A stretch of DNA of 41,888 nt, from assembly GCA_017515635.1 (NCBI GenBank), contig JAFWFO010000046.1, forward strand, positions 1 through 41,888. The letters are read 5' to 3'. The notes below the pieces were generated by a model. The model did not search any database. It had not been told where the DNA came from and saw only the letters and a program-made list of their open reading frames with translations. The position numbers and the translations under genes were made by a program. The DNA comes from Selenomonadaceae bacterium. GTDB taxonomy: Bacteria; Bacillota; Negativicutes; Selenomonadales; Selenomonadaceae. Shown here piece after piece: positions 24,001 to 30,583 of the stretch (within the stretch, counting starts at the first letter, position 1; each line of letters opens with the position of its first letter).

Positions 24001-24185
24001 ATCAACGCGCCGAAAAAATCTTCAACGTGTCCGAAATCGCGCCACAACCGCGCAAAAGCTTCATTGCCGAAAACAATACGATAGTCGCGCAAAGAACCGC
24101 CCGCATTTAAAACAGGCTCGCAAATAATTGTGGCGATTGTAAGTTCGTCAAATTTCGACGTATTGAGCGGCAATGAGTTGTTCAT
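21054..24185 (-). CDS. PAS-containing hybrid histidine kinase with two receiver domains
   Basis: 1043 residues, with no membrane segments or signal peptide seen, so probably a cytoplasmic sensor. N-terminal sensory regions include a PAS-like unit at about 130-245 (NGRGVIAFTHPDDRLAVKRM then a typical PAS end DVTSLK) and others to about 515. HisKA follows with FLSRMSHEIRTPMNAIIGLD (H near 544), HATPase_c with NILGNAVKFTD, GIGMS and GGSGLGMAITR, then two REC domains with phospho-Asp in LVDWLMPEQDG (near 836) and LMDIRMPVMDG (near 972). No HPt domain or DNA-binding output is attached, so a partner must exist elsewhere. It is transcribed alone from an extended -10 promoter, with a palindrome in its leader. 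Confidence 0.92.
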   Translation of the reverse strand: MNNSLPLNTSKFDELTIATIICEPVLNAGGSLRDYRIVFGNEAFARLWRDFGHVEDFFGALIVESGLAGNENLTSSHAFLMTLRRRELLVHFQPMNELPAPYVGFFLTNVSEYEKSSAREHFLRSIRQMESASILMRENIGGRLEVIFVSKNFARLMECSVDEALKLLNGRGVIAFTHPDDRLAVKRMLRRRVSEDSTKDLTIRQITTRGNFVWCNVNYTFIDDFGEHYVYCTYFDVTSLKVYAQRLQTTYMAVGDNFYRANEKTLSMFRVNLTRDKVEDIQGKDLFGTDSVIRPYSELINLRAKNYPIAEERENFLATFNRDNIKARFLRGETQLSMYLFSRRKDGHYCYVHYRAVFTRHPISNEIIIFIAEQEAGKEKVEGALLEKILARQFDLVAYIANEKYTVVVGDVTLIGKGSIFPLTHEGVYEEYLRNQVFPVLEGDHEFKKNLREALSLEVVKKNLKQAEPYVVNFACRIGGEVFYKRLDFYSIDPRADFFILLKSDTTEIQRKQIEQNERLKAALTEAEQANVAKTAFLSRMSHEIRTPMNAIIGLDNIALHEKDLSPTVKKHLDQIGTSARYLLSIINDILDMSRIESGRMTFRNEEFSFPSFVEQITTLVKGQCQSKGLTFDCETRGSIGKYYIGDDTKLEQVLINILGNAVKFTDTGGKVSLLIECTAQYDGQSNFRFTIKDTGIGMSKDYLPKIFEPFTQEDDTTTSRYGGSGLGMAITRNIVQMMNGSIVVESEKGVGSEFTVNVPLKDSLRSDDENSEEMRPQDFSVLIVDDEQLARDHAKSVLEEVGVSSETCASAKEALELIQLRHARREDYNLILVDWLMPEQDGIELTREIRKILGNDTAVIVLTAYDWFEVEDDAIKAGVDTFMAKPLNAANVLYEFQQAFHRKKQILPEKKLAALEGRKILVVEDMPVNAEIMMMILEMRGMFSDMAENGKIAVDKFAASPPKLYDAILMDIRMPVMDGLAAAAAIRELDHPDAKTVPIIAMTANAFDEDVQRSLKAGMNAHLTKPVDPEQLYKTLQELIRD

Positions 24186-24216
24186 AATAGTTCCCTCGCT
24201 GTCGGAAAAAATTTTA

Positions 24217-24241
24217 GTCGAGACTCATTGCGAATCTCGAC
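24217..24241. repeat. Imperfect 25-bp palindrome in the kinase leader
   Basis: GTCGAGACTC (24217-24226) mirrors GAATCTCGAC (24232-24241), 9 of 10 bp, immediately downstream of the kinase -10. It could be an operator or a 5' stem. Confidence 0.55.
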
Positions 24242-24245
24242 CGTA

Positions 24246-24251
24246 ATTATA
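24246..24251 (-). promoter_or_regulatory. Extended -10 promoter of the hybrid kinase gene
   Basis: TGC-TATAAT on the minus strand (TATAAT at 24246-24251), an extended -10 element; no good -35 is seen at 17 bp. Confidence 0.5.
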
Positions 24252-24288
24252 GCAGGAATTATCAATTCGTGCAGAAAATTTTTCTTCG

Positions 24289-24317
24289 TTGAAACATTTC
24301 CGGACATGTGTTATATT
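24289..24317 (+). promoter_or_regulatory. Promoter of the 24376 secreted protein gene
   Basis: TTGAAA (24289-24294), 17 bp, TATATT (24312-24317), about 60 bp before the ATG. Confidence 0.65.
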
Positions 24318-24375
24318 TTTTCGCGGCAGGTCTGAGATGTGTCGGCTTTCTTCCTCGAAGGAAGGAGGTTTGAAC

Positions 24376-24912
24376 ATGAAAAATTTGTTTAAACGAGTTT
24401 TGATAGCGATTTTTATCGTCGCGTGCGTGATTTTTGGCGTCAATGAAAGCATTTGCAATGCGGAACCGCTTTATACAGATGAATACATTCCAGATGCTCA
24501 TGTTTATCGTGCTACAGCTGTTGAGACTTTTAAGTCAAATAGAACTGTTACAATCGCCATTCATAAAGGAAATGCGATATACAATTACGATCCAAGCGAT
24601 TTTTATTTCTATCTGATAGAAATCTTGCAACGAACTGATCAAAATCCGTTTAACATAAAGTCCATCACGATAATGTCGGAATGGGATAGCGTCGAAATTC
24701 CTGCAGATAATCCAAATCGCACGAAAGGATTAAATTTTATTACTGACAGGATAAGTTATTTGGACACTGGCAAAGTGAATCGCGTTATAGAAAGCGTCTG
24801 GTCAAAGATGTTAATCCGAATTACGACGACAAACGGCGTTGTTTACGACTTTTATGCCTCGGAAGAATTCATTTCGGACGCCAAAAAGGTCGCTGGCTGG
24901 GCATCACGCTGA
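24376..24912 (+). CDS. Secreted protein of unknown function, low GC
   Basis: 178 residues. A lysine-arginine start, a hydrophobic core (VLIAIFIVACVIFGV) and a likely cut after SICNA near residue 33 make a standard Sec signal peptide. The mature part has TVTIAIHKGNAIYNY, a hydrophobic YLIEILQRTD helix and MLIRITTTNGVVYDFYASEE, and looks like a small alpha/beta domain. No family is recognised. The start has a strong GAAGGAGG RBS. Its codons are clearly more AT-rich than those of its neighbours (for example GAT, GCT, AAT and ATA), which may mark recent acquisition. It sits alone between a promoter and a terminator. Confidence 0.75.
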   Translation: MKNLFKRVLIAIFIVACVIFGVNESICNAEPLYTDEYIPDAHVYRATAVETFKSNRTVTIAIHKGNAIYNYDPSDFYFYLIEILQRTDQNPFNIKSITIMSEWDSVEIPADNPNRTKGLNFITDRISYLDTGKVNRVIESVWSKMLIRITTTNGVVYDFYASEEFISDAKKVAGWASR

Positions 24913-24927
24913 AAATCACGGCTCAAA

Positions 24928-24970
24928 ACAAAAAACCGACGGGAAATTTCTTCTCGTCGGTTAATTTTTT
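24928..24970. terminator. Bidirectional terminator
   Basis: AACCGACG (24934-24941) and CGTCGGTT (24955-24962) form a perfect 8-bp stem with further pairing inside. T7 follows on the plus strand and an A-run precedes. It serves the 24376 gene and gltX. Confidence 0.88.
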
Positions 24971-24979
24971 TATAGAGAT

Positions 24980-26431
24980 TCAGCCGCGCAGATTTTGCAA
25001 TGCGGCGTTCAGTCGTTCGAGTGAAACTTTTTTGCCAAGCAGATATAAAATTTCCGTGACGCCGCCGGGCGTGACTTTTTGCATTGAAATTGCGATTCTG
25101 AGCGGCCACATGACCGTTCCGACTTTCAAGCCCGAACTTTCGACGAATGCGGCAATTTTTTCGTTGAGCGCGGCAAGTGACCAATCGTCGACGGAATTTA
25201 ACATTTCAATCGCGGGCACAAGAATTTCAATGGATTTTTCGGGCGTGATTTTGTTGCGTTTGTTCGTGAACAATTCCGCGTCAAACGGCGGCAAAATTTT
25301 TAGAAAGGAAATCATTTGCGGAATGTCGGAAAGTTTTGCAACGCGAGTTTTCAGCAAGCTTGACAAGAAAATTTTTCTCGGCTCGTCGAAGTCCGCAAGA
25401 TATTTTTCGGCGGCGGCGGCAAAATTTTCGTCGCTCATCGCCTTGAAATATTCACCGTTCATCCAATCGAGTTTCGCGTAATCGAAAACTGCGGGCGACT
25501 TGCTCAATCCGTCGAGACTGAACGCGGCAATTAATTCGTCCATGGAAAAAATTTCTTGGCAAGAATTTTTCGGACTCCAGCCCAAAAGCGCGACATAATT
25601 TGTAATCGCTTCGGGAAGATAGCCCAATTCGACCAAATCGTTAAAACTCGTCGCGCCGTGACGTTTGCTGAGCTTTGAAACTGTTCCGTCGGCGGCTTTT
25701 CCCATAACGGGCGCGAGATGAATGAACGTCGGCATTTCCCAACCGAAAAATTGATATAAAAGCACGTGTTTCGGCGTGGACGTGATAAATTCCGTGCCGC
25801 GAATGATATGCGAAACTTCCATCAAGTGATCGTCGATGACGTTGGCGAAATTGTACGTGGGCATTCCGTCGCTTTTCAACAAAACTTGATCTTCGAGTTC
25901 GGAATTTGCGATTGAAATATTTCCGTGCAACACGTCGAAGAAAGTTGTTTCACCGCTGAGCGGCATTTTTTGACGAATAACGTAAGGTTTACCCTCGGCA
26001 AGATTTTTTTCGACTTCAGCGGGCGACAAATCGCGGCAATGACGATTGTAACCGCCGAAATTTTTTTTGTCGTCGGAAGTGTCTTCGGAAGTTTCGTTGC
26101 CCGTGCAGAAACAGCGGTAAGCGTGCCCGTTCGCAACAAGTTGTTCGGCGAATTTTTTGTAAATGTCCATGCGTTCGCTCTGAACGTAAGGCGCGAAATT
26201 TCCGCCGTGGTGCGGGCCTTCGTCGGGAATAATTTTTGCGGCGGCAAGCGTGTTTTCGATAAATTCCACAGCGTCCGCAACGTAACGGGCGCGGTCGGTG
26301 TCTTCGATACGCAAAATAAAATCGCCGCCCTGCGATTTTGCGAACAGGTAGGCGTAAAGAGCCGTGCGCAAGTTGCCGATGTGCATGTAACCGGTCGGAC
26401 TTGGCGCAAAGCGTGTACGAATTTTGTTCAA
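24980..26431 (-). CDS. gltX: Glutamate-tRNA ligase
   Basis: 483 residues, class Ic aminoacyl-tRNA synthetase charging tRNA-Glu. The HIGH motif is HIGN in RFAPSPTGYMHIGNLRTALY (17-20), and the KMSKS-type motif is KLSKRHG near 254. A GEETTFFDV-like stretch and a C-terminal anticodon-binding helical domain complete the usual order. The start is TTG 26431, with TGGAGATGA as RBS. It follows dhaL after 24 bp and may be co-transcribed. Whether it also charges tRNA-Gln cannot be read from the sequence. Confidence 0.95.
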   Translation of the reverse strand: MNKIRTRFAPSPTGYMHIGNLRTALYAYLFAKSQGGDFILRIEDTDRARYVADAVEFIENTLAAAKIIPDEGPHHGGNFAPYVQSERMDIYKKFAEQLVANGHAYRCFCTGNETSEDTSDDKKNFGGYNRHCRDLSPAEVEKNLAEGKPYVIRQKMPLSGETTFFDVLHGNISIANSELEDQVLLKSDGMPTYNFANVIDDHLMEVSHIIRGTEFITSTPKHVLLYQFFGWEMPTFIHLAPVMGKAADGTVSKLSKRHGATSFNDLVELGYLPEAITNYVALLGWSPKNSCQEIFSMDELIAAFSLDGLSKSPAVFDYAKLDWMNGEYFKAMSDENFAAAAEKYLADFDEPRKIFLSSLLKTRVAKLSDIPQMISFLKILPPFDAELFTNKRNKITPEKSIEILVPAIEMLNSVDDWSLAALNEKIAAFVESSGLKVGTVMWPLRIAISMQKVTPGGVTEILYLLGKKVSLERLNAALQNLRG

Positions 26432-26455
26432 GTTATCATCTCCAAAATTTTTTGG

Positions 26456-27082
26456 TCAGGCGCGGAAAGAATCTTTCCAGTAACCGCACAACGCACGGAA
26501 AATTATCAGCGCGGAGGCAGCTCCGGGGTCTTCAAAGCCGACAGATTTTTTCTTCAACGCGGCGGCGCGTCCCTTCGTGGCGATAAGAGTTTTCGTAATT
26601 TCCAAACCGTCGCGAGCGGCGTCGCGTGCCTCGGTCAAGAGCGTTTCAAAATTTTTTCCCGCGCAATTTTCGGCTTTGAACGTCTCATGAATCGGAATCA
26701 GCACGTCAAGCATAGTTTTATCGCCTTGAGTTGCCTGCCCGCGCTGTTGAATTTCGTCGACAATCGCGCCGAAAACTTTTTCCAACGTCGGGGCATCCGG
26801 CGCAGAATTTTCGTCGAGAACTTCAGCGGCCGCAAGCAATCCCGCGCCGTAAAGAGAACCCGCCGAACCGCCGACGTTCATTATAACCGCGTTGCCGACT
26901 GCTTGCAAAATTTTTTTCGGGTCGTCGTCTTCAAGCTCTTCAAGTGCGTCCGCCGCCGCCGTCGCGCCGCGTGCCATGTTCAAGCCGTGATCGCCGTCGC
27001 CGATTTTTTCGTCCAAGTCGTTCAAAAAATCTTTTTCGCTCAAAAGTGCCTTAATCACCGTCGTTACCGCGTCCCGTGTCAT
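26456..27082 (-). CDS. dhaL: DhaL-type dihydroxyacetone kinase nucleotide-binding subunit
   Basis: 208 residues, the ADP/ATP-binding helical-barrel subunit of PTS-dependent or ATP-dependent dihydroxyacetone kinase. Conserved Mg-ADP motifs are KIGDGDHGLNMARG (about 27-40), NVGGSAGSLYGAG (about 70), GDKTMLDVL (about 121) and GRAAALKKKSVGFEDPGAAS near the end. DhaK and DhaM are not in the window, so it is an orphan here; it may work with a distant DhaK or in another phosphoryl transfer. ATG 27082 has AAAGGGGGA. It is divergent from the LysR gene and upstream of gltX. Confidence 0.88.
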   Translation of the reverse strand: MTRDAVTTVIKALLSEKDFLNDLDEKIGDGDHGLNMARGATAAADALEELEDDDPKKILQAVGNAVIMNVGGSAGSLYGAGLLAAAEVLDENSAPDAPTLEKVFGAIVDEIQQRGQATQGDKTMLDVLIPIHETFKAENCAGKNFETLLTEARDAARDGLEITKTLIATKGRAAALKKKSVGFEDPGAASALIIFRALCGYWKDSFRA

Positions 27083-27142
27083 GTGGAAATCCCCCTTTGC
27101 AAAGTTAATGACATGAAAACTATATCATATCGCGCCGAACTG

Positions 27143-27151
27143 TGCTATAAT
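27143..27151 (+). promoter_or_regulatory. Extended -10 promoter of the LysR gene
   Basis: TGCTATAAT, an extended -10 (TATAAT at 27146-27151), without a good -35. It lies in the 126 bp between the divergent dhaL and LysR genes, where LysR-type regulators often bind. Confidence 0.5.
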
Positions 27152-27208
27152 ATTTGCAACTTTTGAATTGTGTTACGAAAAAATTTTTACGGAGATGATT
27201 TAACGAAC

Positions 27209-28102
27209 ATGGGACAAGCTATCGGAATCAAAGACATGCGAGCGTTTTTCGCGATCGTCGAAGAAGGCAACATCAGCCACGCGGCGCAACGATTGGGAAT
27301 GGCGCAACCCGCTTTGAGTCGGCAGATGAAACATCTGGAAGAAAATTTGCACGTGAAACTTTTTGAGCGCGGCTCGCGGCGAATTCGTTTGACGGAGGCG
27401 GGTCAAGTGCTTTATAACCGCGTCGAAGGGATTTTGGGCATGGTCGACGGAACTGTCCGCGAAATTTCCGAAATCGGCAACGGCTCCAAAGGCGTGATTC
27501 GTATCGGGACGATAACGACTTCGGGCGCGATGATTTTGCCGGAATTAATCGCCCGTTTCCACGAAAAATTTCCCGACGTGACGTTTGAAATTTGGGAAGC
27601 GGAAGGCGCACGCGTCCTTGAACTTTTGGACAGCCGCATAATCGAAATTGCAATCACGCGCACGCAGGTCGACAACCTTGCCTATGAATTGCTCGTCCTG
27701 CCGAATGAACCGCTTGTTATGGTCATGAATTCGCAAAACGTCTGCGGCAAAGATGACGAAACAATCCGCCTTGCCGAACTCAAAGACCGCCCGCTGATTG
27801 TTCCGTTGCGCTGGAAATCGAATTTAATTGCCGAGTGCAAGAAACTTGAATTTGAGCCGAAAATAATTTGCGTGTCGGACAGCATCGTTCAAGATTTATT
27901 GATGGTCAAAATGAATTTGGGGCTGGCAATGATCCCCGTGTCGAGTAAAAGTCTTTTGACGGACGGCGACTTGATTTACAAACGAATCGTCAAACCGGAA
28001 TTGACGACGCACACGGTTGTTGCGTGGCTGAAAAATCAAACACTGTCGACATCGTGTCAAAACTTTGTGGACTTATTCAAAGAACTTTTCGTCAAGGAAT
28101 AA
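27209..28102 (+). CDS. LysR-family transcriptional regulator
   Basis: 297 residues. The N-terminal winged helix-turn-helix (about 6-65) contains NISHAAQRLGMAQPALSRQMKHLE followed by LFERGSRRIRLTEAG, the LysR signature (quoted in two parts: NISHAAQRLGMAQPALSRQ, then MKHLE). The rest is a periplasmic-binding-like effector domain (IRIGTITTSGA, IAITRTQ, LGLAMIPVSS). ATG 27209 gives the standard N-terminus, but its GGAG is 14 bp away; no better start is in frame. LysR regulators commonly control the divergent gene, so dhaL-gltX is the first target to consider (inference). The effector is unknown. Confidence 0.9.
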   Translation: MGQAIGIKDMRAFFAIVEEGNISHAAQRLGMAQPALSRQMKHLEENLHVKLFERGSRRIRLTEAGQVLYNRVEGILGMVDGTVREISEIGNGSKGVIRIGTITTSGAMILPELIARFHEKFPDVTFEIWEAEGARVLELLDSRIIEIAITRTQVDNLAYELLVLPNEPLVMVMNSQNVCGKDDETIRLAELKDRPLIVPLRWKSNLIAECKKLEFEPKIICVSDSIVQDLLMVKMNLGLAMIPVSSKSLLTDGDLIYKRIVKPELTTHTVVAWLKNQTLSTSCQNFVDLFKELFVKE

Positions 28103-28116
28103 TTTATTTGTTCAAC

Positions 28117-28153
28117 GAAAAATCCCCGTCGAATGCGGCGGGGAAATTTTTTT
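28117..28153 (+). terminator. Intrinsic terminator after the LysR gene
   Basis: TCCCCG (28123-28128) and CGGGGA (28139-28144) with extra inner pairing, followed by AA and seven T. Confidence 0.85.
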
Positions 28154-28167
28154 GTTAAGACGATTTC

Positions 28168-28200
28168 AACTCCTAATTCCTAACTCCTAACTCCTAATTG
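28168..28200. repeat. AACTCCT heptamer array (four copies)
   Basis: AACTCCT, AATTCCT, AACTCCT, AACTCCT, then AATTG. It is the complement of the AATTAGG/AGTTAGG family seen at 10579-10645. Only one arm is present, so it cannot fold on itself. Confidence 0.85.
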
Positions 28201-28205
28201 TAAGG

Positions 28206-28234
28206 AAAAAGCCCCCGCGATTAACGGAGGCTTT
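28206..28234 (-). terminator. Terminator of the tRNA/envelope operon
   Basis: AAGCC (28209-28213) and GGCTT (28229-28233) close a G/C-rich hairpin. On the minus strand a T-run follows (A 28206-28210). It lies just after the tRNA. Confidence 0.7.
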
Positions 28235-28249
28235 GGGGATTTTCATTTT

Positions 28250-28326
28250 TGGTCGGAACGACGAGACTTGAACTCACGACCTCTTCCACCCCAAGGAAGC
28301 GCTCTACCAAACTGAGCTACGTCCCG
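28250..28326 (-). tRNA. tRNA-Pro, anticodon GGG
   Basis: 77 bases folding as a full cloverleaf. Acceptor CGGGACG pairs with CGTTCCG (one G-U). The D-arm is GCTC/GAGC. The anticodon stem CTTCC/GGAAG closes loop TTGGGGT, so the anticodon is GGG, reading CCC and CCU. The T-loop is TTCAAGT, with a T-stem containing G-U pairs. The discriminator is A and CCA is encoded. It lies 48 bp after the ZnuA-like gene and before a terminator. Confidence 0.93.
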
Positions 28327-28374
28327 AACGCATGTTACTTTACCACAGCGCGAAATTTTTTGCAAGAATTTTTT

Positions 28375-29262
28375 TCAGCGCAACGCCTCAAACAAAACTA
28401 CCGCATTGTTAAGCATTTTGTTCATGTAATCGGATGAATTGTCGGGTTTCGCCTCGCCCGTGACAATCGGGTCAAGCGTGAAAATTTTTGCACCGGTTTC
28501 GCGTGCGATTGTTTCCGCCGCTTTCGGTGAATATTGCGGCTCGGTGAAAATTACTTTGACGGGCATTGCGTTGACTTTTTCTATCGTCGCGGTAAGTTCC
28601 TGCGGTGTCGGCTCGGTGCCCGGTTCACGTTCGATAACCGCCACAACGTTCAATTTGAATTCCGTCGCGAAATATGCGAACGCTTCATGGAACGTCACAA
28701 TGTCTTTGTGCGGCAACAAGTCAAGCGAAAGATGCATTTCGTCGCGCAGAGTCGTCAGATCGTCGACGTAATCAAGTGCGCGTTTTCGATAAGCGTCGGT
28801 GCGGTCGGGATCAATTTCGCAAAGTTTCGACGTAATGTTTTTGACTTGCTGAATCGCATAAGTAATGCTCATCCAAACATGCGGATTCGGAACGTCGTTT
28901 TCGACAATCGGGACAATTTCGGGCGAATCGCTCGCGTTGATGATTTTCAAATCCGGATAAGTCTCGGTGACTTTGTCGAGGAAAGTTTCCATGCCCAAGC
29001 CGTTGATAACCAAAATATCCGCCGTCTCCAAAGTTTTCATGTCTTCGGGCGTCAACCGGTAATCGTGCAGGCAACCCGTTTGCGGCGGCGTCAAATTGAC
29101 GACTTCCACGCCCGTTATCGCGTTGCAAATGTTGACGGTCTCAAGGTATATCGGATAAAACGACGTGACGATTGTCAACTTGCCGTCGTCTTTGGAACTT
29201 GAGCCGCAACCCGTCAGCGCGCACGTCAGCAAAATCAGCGCAAGGCAAAAAAATTTTTTCAT
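28375..29262 (-). CDS. Metal-binding lipoprotein of a zinc/manganese ABC transporter (ZnuA-like)
   Basis: 295 residues. A lipoprotein signal with lipobox LTGC (cysteine 19) anchors it outside the inner membrane. The cluster A-I fold is indicated by LTIVTSFYPIYL, the histidine ligands in CLHDYRLTP, NPHVWMSI and FHEAFAYFA, and the final acidic ligand in FTLDPIVTGE. It binds Zn or Mn in the periplasm for an ABC permease. The permease and ATPase genes are absent from the window, so it is an orphan. It is the last protein gene of the envelope operon, 18 bp after the 39-residue membrane peptide; RBS GAGGTGA. Confidence 0.9.
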   Translation of the reverse strand: MKKFFCLALILLTCALTGCGSSSKDDGKLTIVTSFYPIYLETVNICNAITGVEVVNLTPPQTGCLHDYRLTPEDMKTLETADILVINGLGMETFLDKVTETYPDLKIINASDSPEIVPIVENDVPNPHVWMSITYAIQQVKNITSKLCEIDPDRTDAYRKRALDYVDDLTTLRDEMHLSLDLLPHKDIVTFHEAFAYFATEFKLNVVAVIEREPGTEPTPQELTATIEKVNAMPVKVIFTEPQYSPKAAETIARETGAKIFTLDPIVTGEAKPDNSSDYMNKMLNNAVVLFEALR

Positions 29263-29280
29263 GAATTCACCTCGAAATAT

Positions 29281-29400
29281 TTATCTATCGGTAAGAAAAA
29301 CGATCATGATGAAAATAAAAATAATCGTTCCGGAGACGCCCATTACCGCAATGAAGAGTTGAAGATATTCGGCTATGATTTTGGAATATTTTTTGAGCAT
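29281..29400 (-). CDS. 39-residue single-span membrane peptide
   Basis: The ORF reads MLKKYSKIIAEYLQLFIAV, MGVSGTIIFIFIMIVFLTDR. It has a basic N-terminal helix, then one long hydrophobic segment (about residues 16-36). The ATG lies 3 bp after the aminotransferase stop and the stop lies 18 bp before the lipoprotein gene, so it is tightly embedded in the operon. There is little SD of its own, so translational coupling is likely. I do not recognise a family. It could be a small partner of a transporter or envelope enzyme; this is inference. Confidence 0.6.
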   Translation of the reverse strand: MLKKYSKIIAEYLQLFIAVMGVSGTIIFIFIMIVFLTDR

Positions 29401-29403
29401 GAT

Positions 29404-30576
29404 TTATCTTTTGTATTCGTCAGCCAATTTTTTGAACAGCGGCAAGGAACGTTCGATTGTCTCGGTCTTGATGCAGTAAGCGGCACGGAAATAACCCGGG
29501 GCACCGAAATCCGCGCCTGGTACCAAAAGCAAATCATATTTTTTGGCACGCTCGCAAAAAGCGTAGTCGTCCGCCTCCAAAGCTTTCGGGAACAGATAAA
29601 ACGCGCCTTGAGGTTTGACGCACTCGAAGCCCGCCGCGATTAAGCCGTCGTACAAAATTTTTCCGTTGCGCTCGTAAGGCGTGATGTCGACGGATTTGCC
29701 CGCGCATTTGGCAACAACCAACTGCCACAGACTCGGCGCGTTGACGTGTGTGAGAACCCGTGCCGCGCCGGCAATCGCTCCGAAAATTTTACCGAAATCG
29801 GCAACTTCATCCGGCACGACGATATAGCCGATACGTTCGCCGGGGAGCGAAAAACTTTTGCTGTAGGAATAACAAACCAGCGTGTTCGCGTAAAATTTTG
29901 GGACGTAAGGCACTTCGACGCCGTAAGCCAATTCGCGATAAGGTTCGTCGCAAATCAAAAATATGTCGTGATTTTGAGCTTTGAGAATCTCGGCAAGTTT
30001 CGCAATCGTTTCACGCGAATAAACCGCGCCGCTCGGATTGTTCGGGGAATTTATGATGACTGCTTTGGTTTTCGGCGACAAAAGTTTTTGGAAGTCGTCG
30101 AAGTCAATCTGCCAATCTTCGGGACGCGGTTTGACAACTTTCAGCTCGGCACCAACAGACTCGACGAAAACTTTGTACTCAGGAAAATACGGCGCGAACG
30201 TGATAAATTCGTCGCCCGCCTCCGCCAAAGCTTTGAAACAAATTGTTATCGCCGCCGCCGCGCCGCTCGTCACGAAAAGATTTTTGCCCGCGAATTTTGT
30301 TCCGAAACGTTCATTGATACTGCGTGCCAAAGTTTCGCGAACTTGCGGGTTACCGGGCGCAACCGTGTAGCCGTGCACTGCGGACGGCTCGAAGTTTTGC
30401 AAAATTTCAATCGCCGCGTCGCGAACAAAATCGGGCGTCGGGACATTCGGGTTACCCAAACTGAAATCGAAAATATTTTCTTCGCCGACTTCCGCCGCAC
30501 GCTTGCGACCAAATTCAAAAATCGTGCGGATAGTCGATTTTTTCGTTCCCAGCTCGTACATTTTTGGTGACACCAT
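29404..30576 (-). CDS. Class I/II pyridoxal-phosphate aminotransferase
   Basis: 390 residues of fold type I. Motifs: SLGNPNVPTPD near the N-terminus, INSPNNPSGAVYS near 177, DEPYREL near 211, and the PLP-binding lysine in SYSKSFSLPGERIGY near 243, with FRAAYCIKTE near the C-terminus. These place it with aspartate/aromatic aminotransferases, but the substrate cannot be fixed. Start ATG 30576 is chosen because AAGGAG lies upstream; that SD is also the Lys-Glu codons of the preceding glycosyltransferase. It could feed 2-oxoacids to the ior/paaK route, but it is encoded with envelope genes, so this is speculative. Confidence 0.9.
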   Translation of the reverse strand: MVSPKMYELGTKKSTIRTIFEFGRKRAAEVGEENIFDFSLGNPNVPTPDFVRDAAIEILQNFEPSAVHGYTVAPGNPQVRETLARSINERFGTKFAGKNLFVTSGAAAAITICFKALAEAGDEFITFAPYFPEYKVFVESVGAELKVVKPRPEDWQIDFDDFQKLLSPKTKAVIINSPNNPSGAVYSRETIAKLAEILKAQNHDIFLICDEPYRELAYGVEVPYVPKFYANTLVCYSYSKSFSLPGERIGYIVVPDEVADFGKIFGAIAGAARVLTHVNAPSLWQLVVAKCAGKSVDITPYERNGKILYDGLIAAGFECVKPQGAFYLFPKALEADDYAFCERAKKYDLLLVPGADFGAPGYFRAAYCIKTETIERSLPLFKKLADEYKR

Positions 30577-30583
30577 AAAAAAA

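Noticed and set aside
25925..27166. A 413-codon plus-strand open frame antisense to gltX and dhaL
   Set aside because: It lies opposite two well-supported genes and has no RBS or recognisable domain; codon bias in the real genes keeps opposite frames open.
29746..30570. A 274-codon plus-strand open frame opposite the aminotransferase
   Set aside because: No RBS, no domain, fully covered by the aminotransferase.
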